This document shows positions 1-8,021 of a stretch of 48,960 nt of DNA, in pieces. This DNA is from Paenibacillus phytohabitans (GTDB lineage Bacteria; Bacillota; Bacilli; Paenibacillales; Paenibacillaceae), in NCBI RefSeq assembly GCF_013141775.1, contig NZ_WHOB01000040.1, positions 1 through 48,960 of the forward strand. The letters run 5' to 3'. A program made the translations under genes and the position numbers. Position 1 is the first letter of the stretch; each line of letters begins with the position of its first letter. The notes beneath the pieces were generated by a model. The model was given only the letters and a program-made list of their open reading frames with translations, ran no database searches and was not told where the DNA came from.

Positions 1-148
1 CTGATTGCAAGCATTATTTCTGAACTCATTCTTAGGCACTTCTCCATCCAATCAGCAAGCGCAATATGTGCGTGCATGAGAATGGGCGGAGATGGATAAA
101 GTAAGTTCAGAGAACACACATGCTATCCAAACTTGTAGGAGGATCTCA

Positions 149-274
149 ATGGACACTCATGAATTCGTGGAGAAATTCCAGGAGAATCAGCGGAAAGCGC
201 TGAAGAACAGAAACCGGGGCAAAGGAACACCTGGAGCCCGCCTGGCGAACAAGCAGCACAGCTCCAATAAATAG
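149..274 (+). CDS. Small basic hypothetical protein (41 aa)
   Basis: A 41-residue, Lys/Arg/Asn-rich protein beginning MDTHEFVEKF. The start at 149 was chosen because an AGGAGG ribosome binding site lies about 6 bases upstream; the longer reading from 92 has no such site. A strong terminator-like hairpin follows at 305-357, so this looks like a complete single-gene unit. The C-terminal half (KNRNRGKGTPGARLANKQ) is very basic and probably disordered. I do not recognise the family. Size and composition recall small spore proteins or nucleic-acid-binding peptides, but no diagnostic motif is visible. Confidence 0.5.
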   Translation: MDTHEFVEKFQENQRKALKNRNRGKGTPGARLANKQHSSNK

Positions 275-304
275 GCTACAGCATTCAACAAGAGCTGTAT
301 ACCA

Positions 305-357
305 AAAAAGGATGTCTGCAAGAACCAGTTCAGCTGGCTCTGCGGACATCCCTTTTT
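305..357. terminator. Bidirectional rho-independent terminator
   Basis: A long stem pairs GGATGTCTGC with GCGGACATCC plus inner pairs. It is flanked by an A-run on the left and a T-run on the right, so it can work for the rightward small gene (149-274) and the leftward gene ending at 431. Confidence 0.85.
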
Positions 358-430
358 ACTATAAGAACATTCTATAAATATGCTTCTGAAGATTTCTCTG
401 TGTGTTCTATCTCTATAGAAGCAGTAGTGA

Positions 431-1147
431 TTATTTATTCAACTTCGCAACGCTTACGGCTACTTTCTCCATTTGTGCTTTGCTGAGCGATTTATCCGGC
501 GAACTGATAGTCACAAAACGGTCTGCCAGCGCAAAGGTCAGCATAGCCGTATCTGAAGGTGTGTACCATTTCGCTTCAGTTCCGTTGGATAGCTTCACGG
601 TAGTTCCGTCATAATCGTAGGAATAATCACGCGGTGATACATTCACCCGCATTTTATTGAACAGGAAGCTTACGCCGTCATCTCCGCCCACAACCTTCTG
701 GAATGCATCCCCGCTGATCATTTGGGCCGGAGCATAAGCTGTTTCAAAGCCCTGGTAGGCGGCGAACGCCTTGGTAATCTCTTCTTTTTGTGCTGCACTG
801 TATTGTACTGCCGCCAAAGTGATAGCTGAACCGTTATCCGGTGTTGGAGTTGTCGTTCCGCTGCCCAGAATGACCTGGTTAGTAGAAGCATTGAATGTTA
901 CCGGAACCTTCAGTGCATCCGCCAGCGCCCGGACAGGAAGGTAGGTTGTATCATTATAAGTAATTGGTGACAATGTCTTACCATTGCCGTCTACCGGCGT
1001 ATAAGCCGCTCCGTTTACTTTGAAGCCGATGCTGTGGTTCAGGTACGCGCTGATCTTCTGCATATTCGTTCCTGCGTATACACCTGCTGAACCTGTAATA
1101 GCCATTCCGAATACCATCGTTGCTATGATCATTTTTTTGCTTTTCAT
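431..1147 (-). CDS. Secreted protein with copper amine oxidase N-terminal-like domain
   Basis: A 238-residue exported protein. Residues 1-26 form a signal peptide (MKSKKMIIATMVFG, hydrophobic core, cleavage near VYAG). Residues about 35-95 match the copper amine oxidase N-terminal-like domain common in Paenibacillus surface proteins (YTPVDGNGKTL, TTYLPVRALADALKV, NQVILG). A TTTPTPDNG linker follows, then a C-terminal region of about 130 residues that I do not recognise. An AAGGGAG ribosome binding site precedes the ATG. This domain is usually a wall or stalk module with no amine oxidase activity, so the protein is likely a structural or binding surface protein. Confidence 0.8.
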   Translation of the reverse strand: MKSKKMIIATMVFGMAITGSAGVYAGTNMQKISAYLNHSIGFKVNGAAYTPVDGNGKTLSPITYNDTTYLPVRALADALKVPVTFNASTNQVILGSGTTTPTPDNGSAITLAAVQYSAAQKEEITKAFAAYQGFETAYAPAQMISGDAFQKVVGGDDGVSFLFNKMRVNVSPRDYSYDYDGTTVKLSNGTEAKWYTPSDTAMLTFALADRFVTISSPDKSLSKAQMEKVAVSVAKLNK

Positions 1148-1272
1148 TAATATCGTCTCCCTTGTGTGTGTGGTTTGTTTGTGTGTCCCTTGCTATAGAT
1201 TCATTAAACCATTAACTTGTTTCTAACTTGTATCCGGATTGTAAAGAAGTAATTCCGAATCTGCACCAGGCG

Positions 1273-1812
1273 TTAACGGCTGTTCGGGACCGTAATCTGG
1301 TACACCTCGGTGTAGAGGATATCCCTAAACCGCTGGAATTCCTTCAGGGTAGCTGGCCGGGGATAGGTCATGATGCGCAATGGGAGGTCGGCTTGACCCG
1401 CGCGCAGCGGCGGCTGCACATAAGGGTACGGATTCAGATAAAAGCCCAGCCGTTCATAGAATCCGATTCTCCGCTGTTCCATTTCCCCCTCAGGCGGCTC
1501 CACCTCCAGCACCACCGGCTTGTCCGATCGGCTAATATAGCGGTTCATCAGCTTCTTGCCGATTCCCCCGCCCCGGATATCCGGGTTAACGGCAATATGC
1601 TCAACAAACCGCAATTCAGGAAATTCCCAGACGGCCATGAAAGCGAGCGTCCGGTCCTCTGCATCCTTTTCGGTATACAGGTGATAATTCGGATTCGCCA
1701 GCAAGGCCCGCTGCCCGCTATAGGTTCTGATCTCACTTACCGGAAAAGAAGCTTCCATAATTGCGAATATCTCATCAAAGGTTGTTCCGCTGATTGGCGA
1801 TTGATTGCTCAT
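1273..1812 (-). CDS. GNAT family N-acetyltransferase
   Basis: A 179-residue GNAT-fold protein. The acetyl-CoA binding segment is clear at residues about 73-92: HIAVNPDIRGGGIGKKLM, which contains the R/Q-x-x-G-x-G/A turn. It is followed by FYERLGFYLNPYPYVQPPLR, the usual last beta-strand region. The acceptor substrate cannot be read from sequence. The gene is monocistronic: the chemoreceptor gene upstream is separated by about 190 bases that include a terminator. The ribosome binding site is weak. Confidence 0.85.
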   Translation of the reverse strand: MSNQSPISGTTFDEIFAIMEASFPVSEIRTYSGQRALLANPNYHLYTEKDAEDRTLAFMAVWEFPELRFVEHIAVNPDIRGGGIGKKLMNRYISRSDKPVVLEVEPPEGEMEQRRIGFYERLGFYLNPYPYVQPPLRAGQADLPLRIMTYPRPATLKEFQRFRDILYTEVYQITVPNSR

Positions 1813-1933
1813 TTTCTGCTGCCCGCTTTCTGCTGTTTCTGTTGTGTGAAGCGTCTTGTCTTTATTTTACCCGTAATTCCTGTATGAATAACTTCATGGG
1901 AAGCAACATTAGACATGTCTGGACCTGCTTATA

Positions 1934-1956
1934 TAAAAAAGATGCCCGGAGGCATC
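1934..1956 (-). terminator. Rho-independent terminator of the chemoreceptor-like gene
   Basis: Perfect stem GATGCC/GGCATC with a 4-base loop. Read leftward it is followed by a run of T. It lies about 45 bases beyond the stop codon at 2001. Confidence 0.85.
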
Positions 1957-2000
1957 ATCTGAGGGTTGTTGCGGCTGCAGTTTATAATATACGTCCGGGC

Positions 2001-2828
2001 TTAGTCCATATTGGATAAATCATTCGCAGTCCCGGCCACATGCTCAAACGCCCGGCTTAACTCCTGCATCGATTGTCCCTGATGCTGTGAGAATGACATG
2101 ATGTGCTGGATAGACTGGTCCATCTGCAGAATAGACTGCTTCATCCCTGCCAGCTGGCTGTGGATGTTCTTCACCAGTGCGTGGCTGTCATTAGCCAGCT
2201 TGCGGATTTCCGTCGCCACCACGCCGAATCCCCGTCCCTGTTCACCGGCTCTCGCTGCTTCAATTGCTGCATTAAGCCCAAGCATATGTGACTGGTCAGC
2301 GATCCGTTTGACGGTGGACAGAATCTCAAAGCTGCTCTCGATATCTTGAACCATAGAATTCGAGCTGCTCACTAACTCGTCCAGTCTTTGGGTAATTCCC
2401 ATGGAGGAACGGGTCACTTCTTCGGAGGTCGCCGTCATTTCTTCCACCAGGGAGGACAATTCCTGTGCACCCTCCTGAAGCCTTGCCGCCTTGTGATTGG
2501 ATACCATTGCTGCAATAACACCAATGACTTCACCCTCACGCATGACCGGGACTGCCGTTGAGAGATAGGATATGCCAAAAGCTTCCGGGCCGCGTTCCTC
2601 GCGCTGCACTATGCCAGTCTCTAGGGCTGCATACGACACAGTACCTCTGAACTTCTCAATAGGTGCGCCTACCGGAACCTTAAGATCAATCTTCTCACCG
2701 GGAAGATAAGCAAGCACCTTGTCCGTATCCGCGAGCACCAGGGCAGCATCCTCGGGATACGTTTTCTGAATCATACTGAGCACATTCTGCAGCTGCCCAA
2801 GCTTATCCTCCTGTTTATCCTCCAGCAT
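2001..2828 (-). CDS. Soluble methyl-accepting chemotaxis-type signalling protein
   Basis: A 275-residue cytoplasmic receptor. Residues 1-115 form a small PAS/Cache-like sensor fold (VLADTDKVLAYLPGEKIDL ... AVPVMREGEVIGVIAAMVS). Residues about 120-275 form the chemoreceptor coiled-coil signalling domain with the conserved tip GLNAAIEAARAGEQGRGF and VVATEIRKLANDS, which contacts CheA and CheW. There is no transmembrane segment and no HAMP domain, so it should sense an intracellular signal. The coiled coil is short for an MCP, about half a normal signalling domain, as in other soluble single-domain receptors of Bacilli. It is a lone gene with its own terminator. Confidence 0.88.
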   Translation of the reverse strand: MLEDKQEDKLGQLQNVLSMIQKTYPEDAALVLADTDKVLAYLPGEKIDLKVPVGAPIEKFRGTVSYAALETGIVQREERGPEAFGISYLSTAVPVMREGEVIGVIAAMVSNHKAARLQEGAQELSSLVEEMTATSEEVTRSSMGITQRLDELVSSSNSMVQDIESSFEILSTVKRIADQSHMLGLNAAIEAARAGEQGRGFGVVATEIRKLANDSHALVKNIHSQLAGMKQSILQMDQSIQHIMSFSQHQGQSMQELSRAFEHVAGTANDLSNMD

Positions 2829-2921
2829 AACTATCGACCGCCTGTTCCGTAATTTTCAAATATTCAGGTCTGATTATATCACTTAATGAAAAGGGGAATT
2901 GAATTTTTCTGAAAATCATGT

Positions 2922-3028
2922 CGTTCTCCCCTTAAAGAGGAGAACGTTCAAAATAAAAGCTGTCACAGAACATTCTTCTGTACCGTTACGGTGATTTAGC
3001 ATCTGGTACTAGGAGAACGTGCTATACT
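2922..3028 (+). promoter_or_regulatory. Promoter region of the acyl-CoA synthetase gene with repeated octamer
   Basis: The octamer CGTTCTCC and its complement GGAGAACG form an inverted repeat at 2922-2929 and 2939-2946. A third copy (GGAGAACG) sits at 3012-3019, just before a TATACT -10 box at 3023-3028. No good -35 box is seen at 16-18 bases. The third copy lies in the spacer, where a bound repressor would block RNA polymerase. The inverted pair could also form an RNA hairpin. Confidence 0.4.
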
Positions 3029-3072
3029 ATATTTATCAGATTCATCATCATGTTTGCATAGGAGAGGTTCAA

Positions 3073-4659
3073 TTGGATAATCAACGCTGGATCGCACCTG
3101 AATTCTACAATCTCACTTCGGAAATGGAGCAGCATCCTGAAGATAAGATTGCCCTTAAATGGTTACAAGAGAACGGGGATTTCGAAGAAATCACCTATGG
3201 ACGGCTTATGGCTCAGGCTAACCGTCTGGCCGGGGGGCTGTCTGGCCTCGGTCTGAAGCAAGGGGACCGTGTCCTGGTTATGGTACCACGCCGCATTATC
3301 GCCTACGTCATCTATCTGGCCTGCCTGAAGCTGGGACTTGCCGTTATTCCATCTTCTGAAATGCTGCGGGCCAAGGATCTGTCCTACCGGCTGCGCCACT
3401 CCGAAGCCCGCGCGGTCATTGTCTGGTCGGAGGTTACCGGTGAAGTGAACAAGATCGCCGAAGATCTACCTTCACTGAACTATCGCCTGTCTGTCGGCGA
3501 AGCTGAGCTTGGCAACGGCTGGGTAGACCTGGAAGGCCTCATGGACGGACAATCCGACTCCTTCCCTGCGGTTGCCAGCCGCCGGGACGATATCGCCATC
3601 CTGGCCTATACTTCTGGTACAACCGGCAACCCGAAGGCCGTAGTCCATACCCACGGCTGGGGATATGCGCATCTGCGGATCACCTCCTCCCTCTGGCTGG
3701 ATATCCGTGAATCGGATACCGTCTGGGCAACGGCCGCACCGGGCTGGCAGAAGTGGATCTGGAGTCCATTCCTCACTGTACTCGGCAACGGGGCTACCGG
3801 CTTCGTCTATAATGGCCCTTTCCATCCGGACCGTTATCTTCAGCTGCTGCAGGATGAGAAGATCGGGGTATTGTGCTGCACACCTACAGAGTACCGTCTG
3901 ATGGCCAAGACTGAAGGCCTCGCCCAGTACGATCTGTCGAATCTGCGTTGTGCGGTATCCGCCGGTGAGCCGTTGAATCAGGAAGTCATTCACACCTTCC
4001 AGCAGCACTTCGATATTACGATCCGCGACGGCTATGGACAAACAGAGAGCACCCTGATCATCGCTGCGCTGAAGGATGAGCCGATCCGTGTCGGCTCCAT
4101 GGGCAAATCGATTGCTCCCGGTATTGTTGAAGTAATCGACGAGGAAGGACATCCGCTGCCTGCCGGGGTCGTAGGTGATATCGCCGTGCACCTGAGCATG
4201 CCTGCCCTGTTCCAGAATTACTACAAAGATCCGGAGCGCAAGGCAAACTGCTCGCACGGGGAGTATTTCGTAACCGGCGACCGGGCGCGCAAGGATGAGG
4301 ACGGCTACTTCTGGTTCGAAGGCCGCGGGGATGATATCATCATCAGCTCTGGTTATACCATCGGACCGTTTGAAGTAGAAGAAGCATTAATGAAGCATAA
4401 TCTGGTCAAGGAATGCGCAGTGGTAGCCAGTCCTGACGAGATCCGCGGCTCGGTCGTCAAAGCTTTTGTCGTGCTCAAGGACGGCCATGCCGGCACACCG
4501 GAGCTGGCCAAAGAGCTGCAGTCCCATGTCAAGGAACAGACTGCACCTTACAAGTACCCGCGCAAAATCGAATTCATTACGGATCTGCCGAAGACGACCT
4601 CCGGCAAAATCCGCAGAATCGAGCTGCGTGAGCAGGAGAAGAAGGCTGCGCAAGAGTAG
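3073..4659 (+). CDS. Acyl-CoA synthetase (AMP-forming), AcsA/MbcS-like
   Basis: A 528-residue ANL-superfamily ligase that should activate a carboxylic acid through an acyl-AMP to acyl-CoA. Visible motifs: P-loop YTSGTTGNPKAVVHTHG (about residue 180), acyl pocket ATAAPGWQKW, DGYGQTEST (A5), GRGDDIIISSGYTIGPFEVE (A7-A8 hinge) and C-terminal PKTTSGKIRRIEL with the catalytic, acetylatable lysine. The start is a TTG at 3073 with GGAGAGG just upstream. An in-frame ATG at 3019 overlaps the probable -10 box and has no ribosome binding site. Length and motifs fit the short/medium or branched-chain acyl-CoA synthetases of Bacilli better than acetyl-CoA synthetase (about 650 residues). Confidence 0.88.
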   Translation: MDNQRWIAPEFYNLTSEMEQHPEDKIALKWLQENGDFEEITYGRLMAQANRLAGGLSGLGLKQGDRVLVMVPRRIIAYVIYLACLKLGLAVIPSSEMLRAKDLSYRLRHSEARAVIVWSEVTGEVNKIAEDLPSLNYRLSVGEAELGNGWVDLEGLMDGQSDSFPAVASRRDDIAILAYTSGTTGNPKAVVHTHGWGYAHLRITSSLWLDIRESDTVWATAAPGWQKWIWSPFLTVLGNGATGFVYNGPFHPDRYLQLLQDEKIGVLCCTPTEYRLMAKTEGLAQYDLSNLRCAVSAGEPLNQEVIHTFQQHFDITIRDGYGQTESTLIIAALKDEPIRVGSMGKSIAPGIVEVIDEEGHPLPAGVVGDIAVHLSMPALFQNYYKDPERKANCSHGEYFVTGDRARKDEDGYFWFEGRGDDIIISSGYTIGPFEVEEALMKHNLVKECAVVASPDEIRGSVVKAFVVLKDGHAGTPELAKELQSHVKEQTAPYKYPRKIEFITDLPKTTSGKIRRIELREQEKKAAQE

Positions 4660-4747
4660 GCAGCAGCTTGGCCGGCAGCAGCAGGCTGGCGCCTGTTGAT
4701 TGGAAACGCGCCGATAAGGCCAGTTCCTAATGAACTGGAGAAACAAT

Positions 4748-4788
4748 AAAATCCCCGTTCCTACAGTGACGTAGGAACGGGGATTTTT
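4748..4788. terminator. Bidirectional rho-independent terminator
   Basis: Perfect stem CCCCGTTCCTAC/GTAGGAACGGGG with a 6-base loop, flanked by A-rich and T-rich runs. It lies between the convergent acyl-CoA synthetase and CPBP protease genes and can serve both. Confidence 0.92.
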
Positions 4789-4817
4789 GTGCTTTTACCT
4801 CAAGACAGCCTTAAGCT

Positions 4818-5708
4818 CTAACGAATACGAATCGAACCTTCCCGTCCCTGTATCCTTGTACCGCGTTTGCCGCTGGACAGAAGCAGTAACGCTGTATACA
4901 GAATGACAAGAATAAGTGTGGTGACCAGACTCCCTTCCAGGCCGAACTTGCCCCCGGTCAGCAGCTCATTTCCTTGTAAGGATACCGAATAGATCCCTTT
5001 GGGCGTATTCCCGCTCACCGCAACGCCGTATATGTAGCCCTGGAACAGATTCCAGGAAATATGCAGCGCCATCGCAGCGTACAAATTACCTGTCCGGAGA
5101 GTCACCCAAGAGAAGATTAAAGCGATAATCACGATATTCAGTCCACTGATCCAGCTATATCCTGGATTCGCCATGTGGGCAAGCGAGAATAAGATGGAGG
5201 TCAGGCCCACTGCGGCCGGAATACCGAGCCTTGAGGACAGCAGATGCTGAAGGTATCCTCTGAAGATCACCTCTTCGCAAATTCCGGCCAGCAGTGCCGT
5301 AATCACAATATCCGCCGCATCGAGCTGTCCGAACCGGGGCTGTGACCACTCTCCCTGAACCACAGCATTCCCCAGACCCCATAGCACCAGCAGAACGGAG
5401 GATAGCAGCAGTGCTCCGCCTGCGAAGCCGGCAGCGAACCGCTTACCGTCAGGCCTGGACAGTCCAATGCTGGACAGCGGACGCTTATGTATTATTCGTA
5501 CCGTATAACACACGACAATAAACGAATAGATGGCTGTAGATTTGAAGACACGCACCCAGCCGTCCGGATCGAATAGTCCTGTGGAACCCACACGCAGCGA
5601 TAGACCAAAGGAGACAATTACCGTCAGAAGCGCAATAGCCCCGCCTACCCATAAAATCTCCCAGCCTGCTCTGAGCTGCCCGTTCCGGTTCCTGAATAGA
5701 AATTGCAT
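4818..5708 (-). CDS. CPBP family intramembrane glutamic endopeptidase
   Basis: A 296-residue polytopic membrane protein with about eight hydrophobic segments. The CPBP (CAAX/Abi) signature is intact: EEVIFRGYLQ (residues about 165-174), FSLAHMANPG (about 195) and HISWNLFQGY (about 235), which supply the Glu-Glu, His and His/Asn of the active site. Bacterial members cleave membrane-embedded substrates or act in peptide maturation and self-immunity. No substrate or bacteriocin gene is adjacent, so the role is open. The gene ends near a shared terminator. Confidence 0.87.
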   Translation of the reverse strand: MQFLFRNRNGQLRAGWEILWVGGAIALLTVIVSFGLSLRVGSTGLFDPDGWVRVFKSTAIYSFIVVCYTVRIIHKRPLSSIGLSRPDGKRFAAGFAGGALLLSSVLLVLWGLGNAVVQGEWSQPRFGQLDAADIVITALLAGICEEVIFRGYLQHLLSSRLGIPAAVGLTSILFSLAHMANPGYSWISGLNIVIIALIFSWVTLRTGNLYAAMALHISWNLFQGYIYGVAVSGNTPKGIYSVSLQGNELLTGGKFGLEGSLVTTLILVILYTALLLLSSGKRGTRIQGREGSIRIR

Positions 5709-5816
5709 GTGCAGTCACCCTTCCCTTCCTCATCCTCTCATCCGTTAGACGGACCGAAAGGGAAGGGCCCTGCAAAACACTTGAATATATGCAAAATAAT
5801 CCAGAGCCGCAGCTGC

Positions 5817-6389
5817 TTACTCCGACCAGTACTTCGCATCCGGATTCAGTGCCGCGCCTACCTCGCCTTCCGTTACCAGATCACAGTCCAGGTAGCCCTC
5901 TTCATCCAGGAAATATACCTCCTGCTTATAGAATTCGCACAGGGTCTCCAGGAATTTCTCCGGTGAATCATACATGGTCACCAAATCGCCGTAGTCATGC
6001 AGCAGGTCGCATACCCGCTCGACCCCATCCTCAGACCGGTAGTAGCAGATAAAATCACTGCCGTAGTTCGTCAGCAGCGGCAGCACGACCCCGCCGCCGG
6101 CATAGCCCTTCTCCTGCAGGATGCCTGACAGTAGCGCCACTTCCTGGCCGTATTCCCCGATATGAATCAGCCGGTAGCCCGGAATGAATTCAACCAGGCT
6201 GGGGTCCTCTTCGCTGCTGCCCGTTCCCAGAACCGTGTCATAGATTGCCTGTAAAAGCGGAGGAACCTCGGGGGCATACTCTGAAATAGCGGCACTGCCT
6301 CCTGCCGGGGCCTTGCCCAGACTGGCGGTGTAGCCGGGCCGCAATTGCGCGGACAGCTCCAGGAATTCCTGAAATTTATGGGTAAGCAT
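5817..6389 (-). CDS. SMI1/KNR4 (SUKH)-like protein, hypothetical
   Basis: A 190-residue acidic protein. The central part (PSLVEFIPGYRLIHIGEYG, then VVLPLLTNYGSDFICYYR) and the acidic C-terminal part resemble SUKH/SMI1-KNR4 proteins, in which a W/Y-rich core ends with a strand carrying D/E residues. Many SUKH proteins are immunity proteins of polymorphic toxin systems and others are housekeeping. No toxin gene is next to it. It lies 20 bases downstream of the FabK-like gene on the same strand, so they are probably cotranscribed. The family call is tentative. Confidence 0.5.
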   Translation of the reverse strand: MLTHKFQEFLELSAQLRPGYTASLGKAPAGGSAAISEYAPEVPPLLQAIYDTVLGTGSSEEDPSLVEFIPGYRLIHIGEYGQEVALLSGILQEKGYAGGGVVLPLLTNYGSDFICYYRSEDGVERVCDLLHDYGDLVTMYDSPEKFLETLCEFYKQEVYFLDEEGYLDCDLVTEGEVGAALNPDAKYWSE

Positions 6390-6409
6390 GAAATCATCCT
6401 TTTCTTGGA

Positions 6410-7369
6410 TTAATATAGTGCGCCTGTATGAACATCATCGGTCATTTTATATACTTTGCGGCCAACGGTCTTGGCCTCTGCGAACATGGAGGTGATGACC
6501 TCCTGCACGGTGGTAATCTCACGTACCAGCCCTGCAATCTGGCCGGCCATTACCGAGCCGTTCTCTGTATCCCCGTCACGGACCGCAAGGCCCAGAGAAC
6601 CCATTGCCAGTGCCTCCAGCTCCTCTTTACCCGCCCCGCCAGTCTCCAGCCTCATGTACTCCAGCGTCATACGGTTCTTAATGCTGCGCACAGGAATACC
6701 AAGCGAACGGCCGGTTACCAGCGTATCGCCGTCTTGAGCGGCAATAACCGCCTGCTTAAACTGCTCATGGGCCGGACATTCGATTGTCGCCAGGAAGCGC
6801 GTGCCCACCTGCACTCCTTGCGCTCCCAGTGCAAAAGCCGCCGCCGCTCCCCGGCCATCGGCGATTCCGCCGGCAGCAATGACGGGAATGGCTACAGCAT
6901 CGGCAACCTGTGGAACAAGCACCATGGTTGTAGTCTCGCCCACATGACCGCCCGCCTCTGTGCCTTCGGCCACAATCGCGTCGACTCCCAGCGCCTCCAT
7001 TTTCCGCGCAATCTGCACAGAAGGAACTACAGGAATGACTACTATGCCCGCTGTCTTCCACATAGCCACATAATTCTTGGGCGAACCCGCTCCTGTGGTC
7101 ACGACCTTCACGCCTTCGTCTATCACCAGTTGCGCCAGTTCATCCCGGTTGAGAGCCATCAGCATCAGGTTGACGCCGAAGGGCTTAGCCGTCAGGCTTT
7201 TACACTTATGAATTTCTTCCCGCAGCCGGTCCGCACTCATCCCGCCGGAGGCAATGACCCCCAGTCCCCCCGCATTCGACACCGCTGCTGCCAGTTCGGC
7301 GTAGGCAATCTGCGCCATGGCCCCCTGGATTATCGGATAGGTGATCCCCAGCATTCTTGCAATACTCAT
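6410..7369 (-). CDS. fabK: FabK-like enoyl-ACP reductase II / nitronate monooxygenase family
   Basis: A 319-residue FMN TIM-barrel protein. It begins with the typical YPIIQGAMAQIA and continues PFGVNLMLM, VKVVTTGAG, EAGGHVGETTT (conserved catalytic His), IPVIAAGGIADGRG and GAQGVQVGTRFL, with C-terminal NGSVMAGQIAGLV. From memory the order and wording of these blocks are closer to streptococcal FabK (NADH-dependent enoyl-ACP reductase) than to nitronate monooxygenase. Automated annotation often uses the second name. It is not beside other fatty acid synthesis genes here, which leaves the physiological role less certain. Confidence 0.75.
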   Translation of the reverse strand: MSIARMLGITYPIIQGAMAQIAYAELAAAVSNAGGLGVIASGGMSADRLREEIHKCKSLTAKPFGVNLMLMALNRDELAQLVIDEGVKVVTTGAGSPKNYVAMWKTAGIVVIPVVPSVQIARKMEALGVDAIVAEGTEAGGHVGETTTMVLVPQVADAVAIPVIAAGGIADGRGAAAAFALGAQGVQVGTRFLATIECPAHEQFKQAVIAAQDGDTLVTGRSLGIPVRSIKNRMTLEYMRLETGGAGKEELEALAMGSLGLAVRDGDTENGSVMAGQIAGLVREITTVQEVITSMFAEAKTVGRKVYKMTDDVHTGALY

Positions 7370-7445
7370 GATCCTTCCCCCTTATCACATCAAAAAGCGG
7401 ATCGATAAGGAAGGCTCCCCCATCTCTCCGCTTGCTGCGCTCTAC

Positions 7446-7895
7446 CTATTTGGTGGCCGAAACCCACATTTTCTCCAGCCATTCATCGAAATTCTCGCCC
7501 TTCTCGCCTTCATAGGCATCGTAGACGTCAACCCGCATCTTCTTCAGCTTCTCTTTGAACTCTTCGTAAGAATGGTCTTTCGGAAGACTCTTCTTAATCC
7601 GCAGAATAATCTTCGATACCCCTCTGAACAGCTCGGCCTTGTTCTTAGACGGAACCTTGACCTCTTCGCCGAAGGCTCTCAGCTTGTTGTACGCGGCTTC
7701 TTGAACGGTATATACAGGATCGCTGATCATCAGACGATTAAGGATATCAATAATTTGTTTGTGGTTGTAGCGGCCCAGCTCTTCCACTGCTTCAAGACGC
7801 GCTCTCCAATCCGCGGAGCGGCCGGCGGCTTTCTTCAGTTCCTCATAATTCTCTGGCAGCTCTTGGATTACTTCTTCATTATTCAAACGATACAA
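7446..7895 (-). CDS. HEAT-repeat protein, hypothetical
   Basis: A 149-residue, all-helical, charged protein. Residues about 25-70 (DWRARLEAVEELGRYNHKQI, IDILNRLMISDPVYTVQ, EAAYNKLRAFGEEV) read as two HEAT-type helical hairpins with the typical DP...VR/Q...A.L pattern. The rest is lysine-rich helix. HEAT repeats bind proteins; the partner is unknown. The start has an AAGGGG-type ribosome binding site. It sits upstream of the FabK-like gene on the same strand with a 76-base gap. Confidence 0.7.
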   Translation of the reverse strand: MYRLNNEEVIQELPENYEELKKAAGRSADWRARLEAVEELGRYNHKQIIDILNRLMISDPVYTVQEAAYNKLRAFGEEVKVPSKNKAELFRGVSKIILRIKKSLPKDHSYEEFKEKLKKMRVDVYDAYEGEKGENFDEWLEKMWVSATK

Positions 7896-8021
7896 TCCCC
7901 TTCTTGGTTAAATCTGATATATAGAACGTTTATCTTACATAGTGCAATTCTACAGTACTGTACTCCTTGATTTCAATCTTTTGTACAAACATTCATGCGA
8001 TTCCGGAGCAACCGGCAGATC

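Noticed and set aside
431..1147. Copper amine oxidase enzyme
   Set aside because: Only the small N-terminal-like module is present; the catalytic domain with its topaquinone site is absent.
6428..7408. 326-codon rightward ORF opposite the FabK-like gene
   Set aside because: Antisense shadow of a well-matched enzyme; rich in His, Arg and Cys with no recognisable domain.
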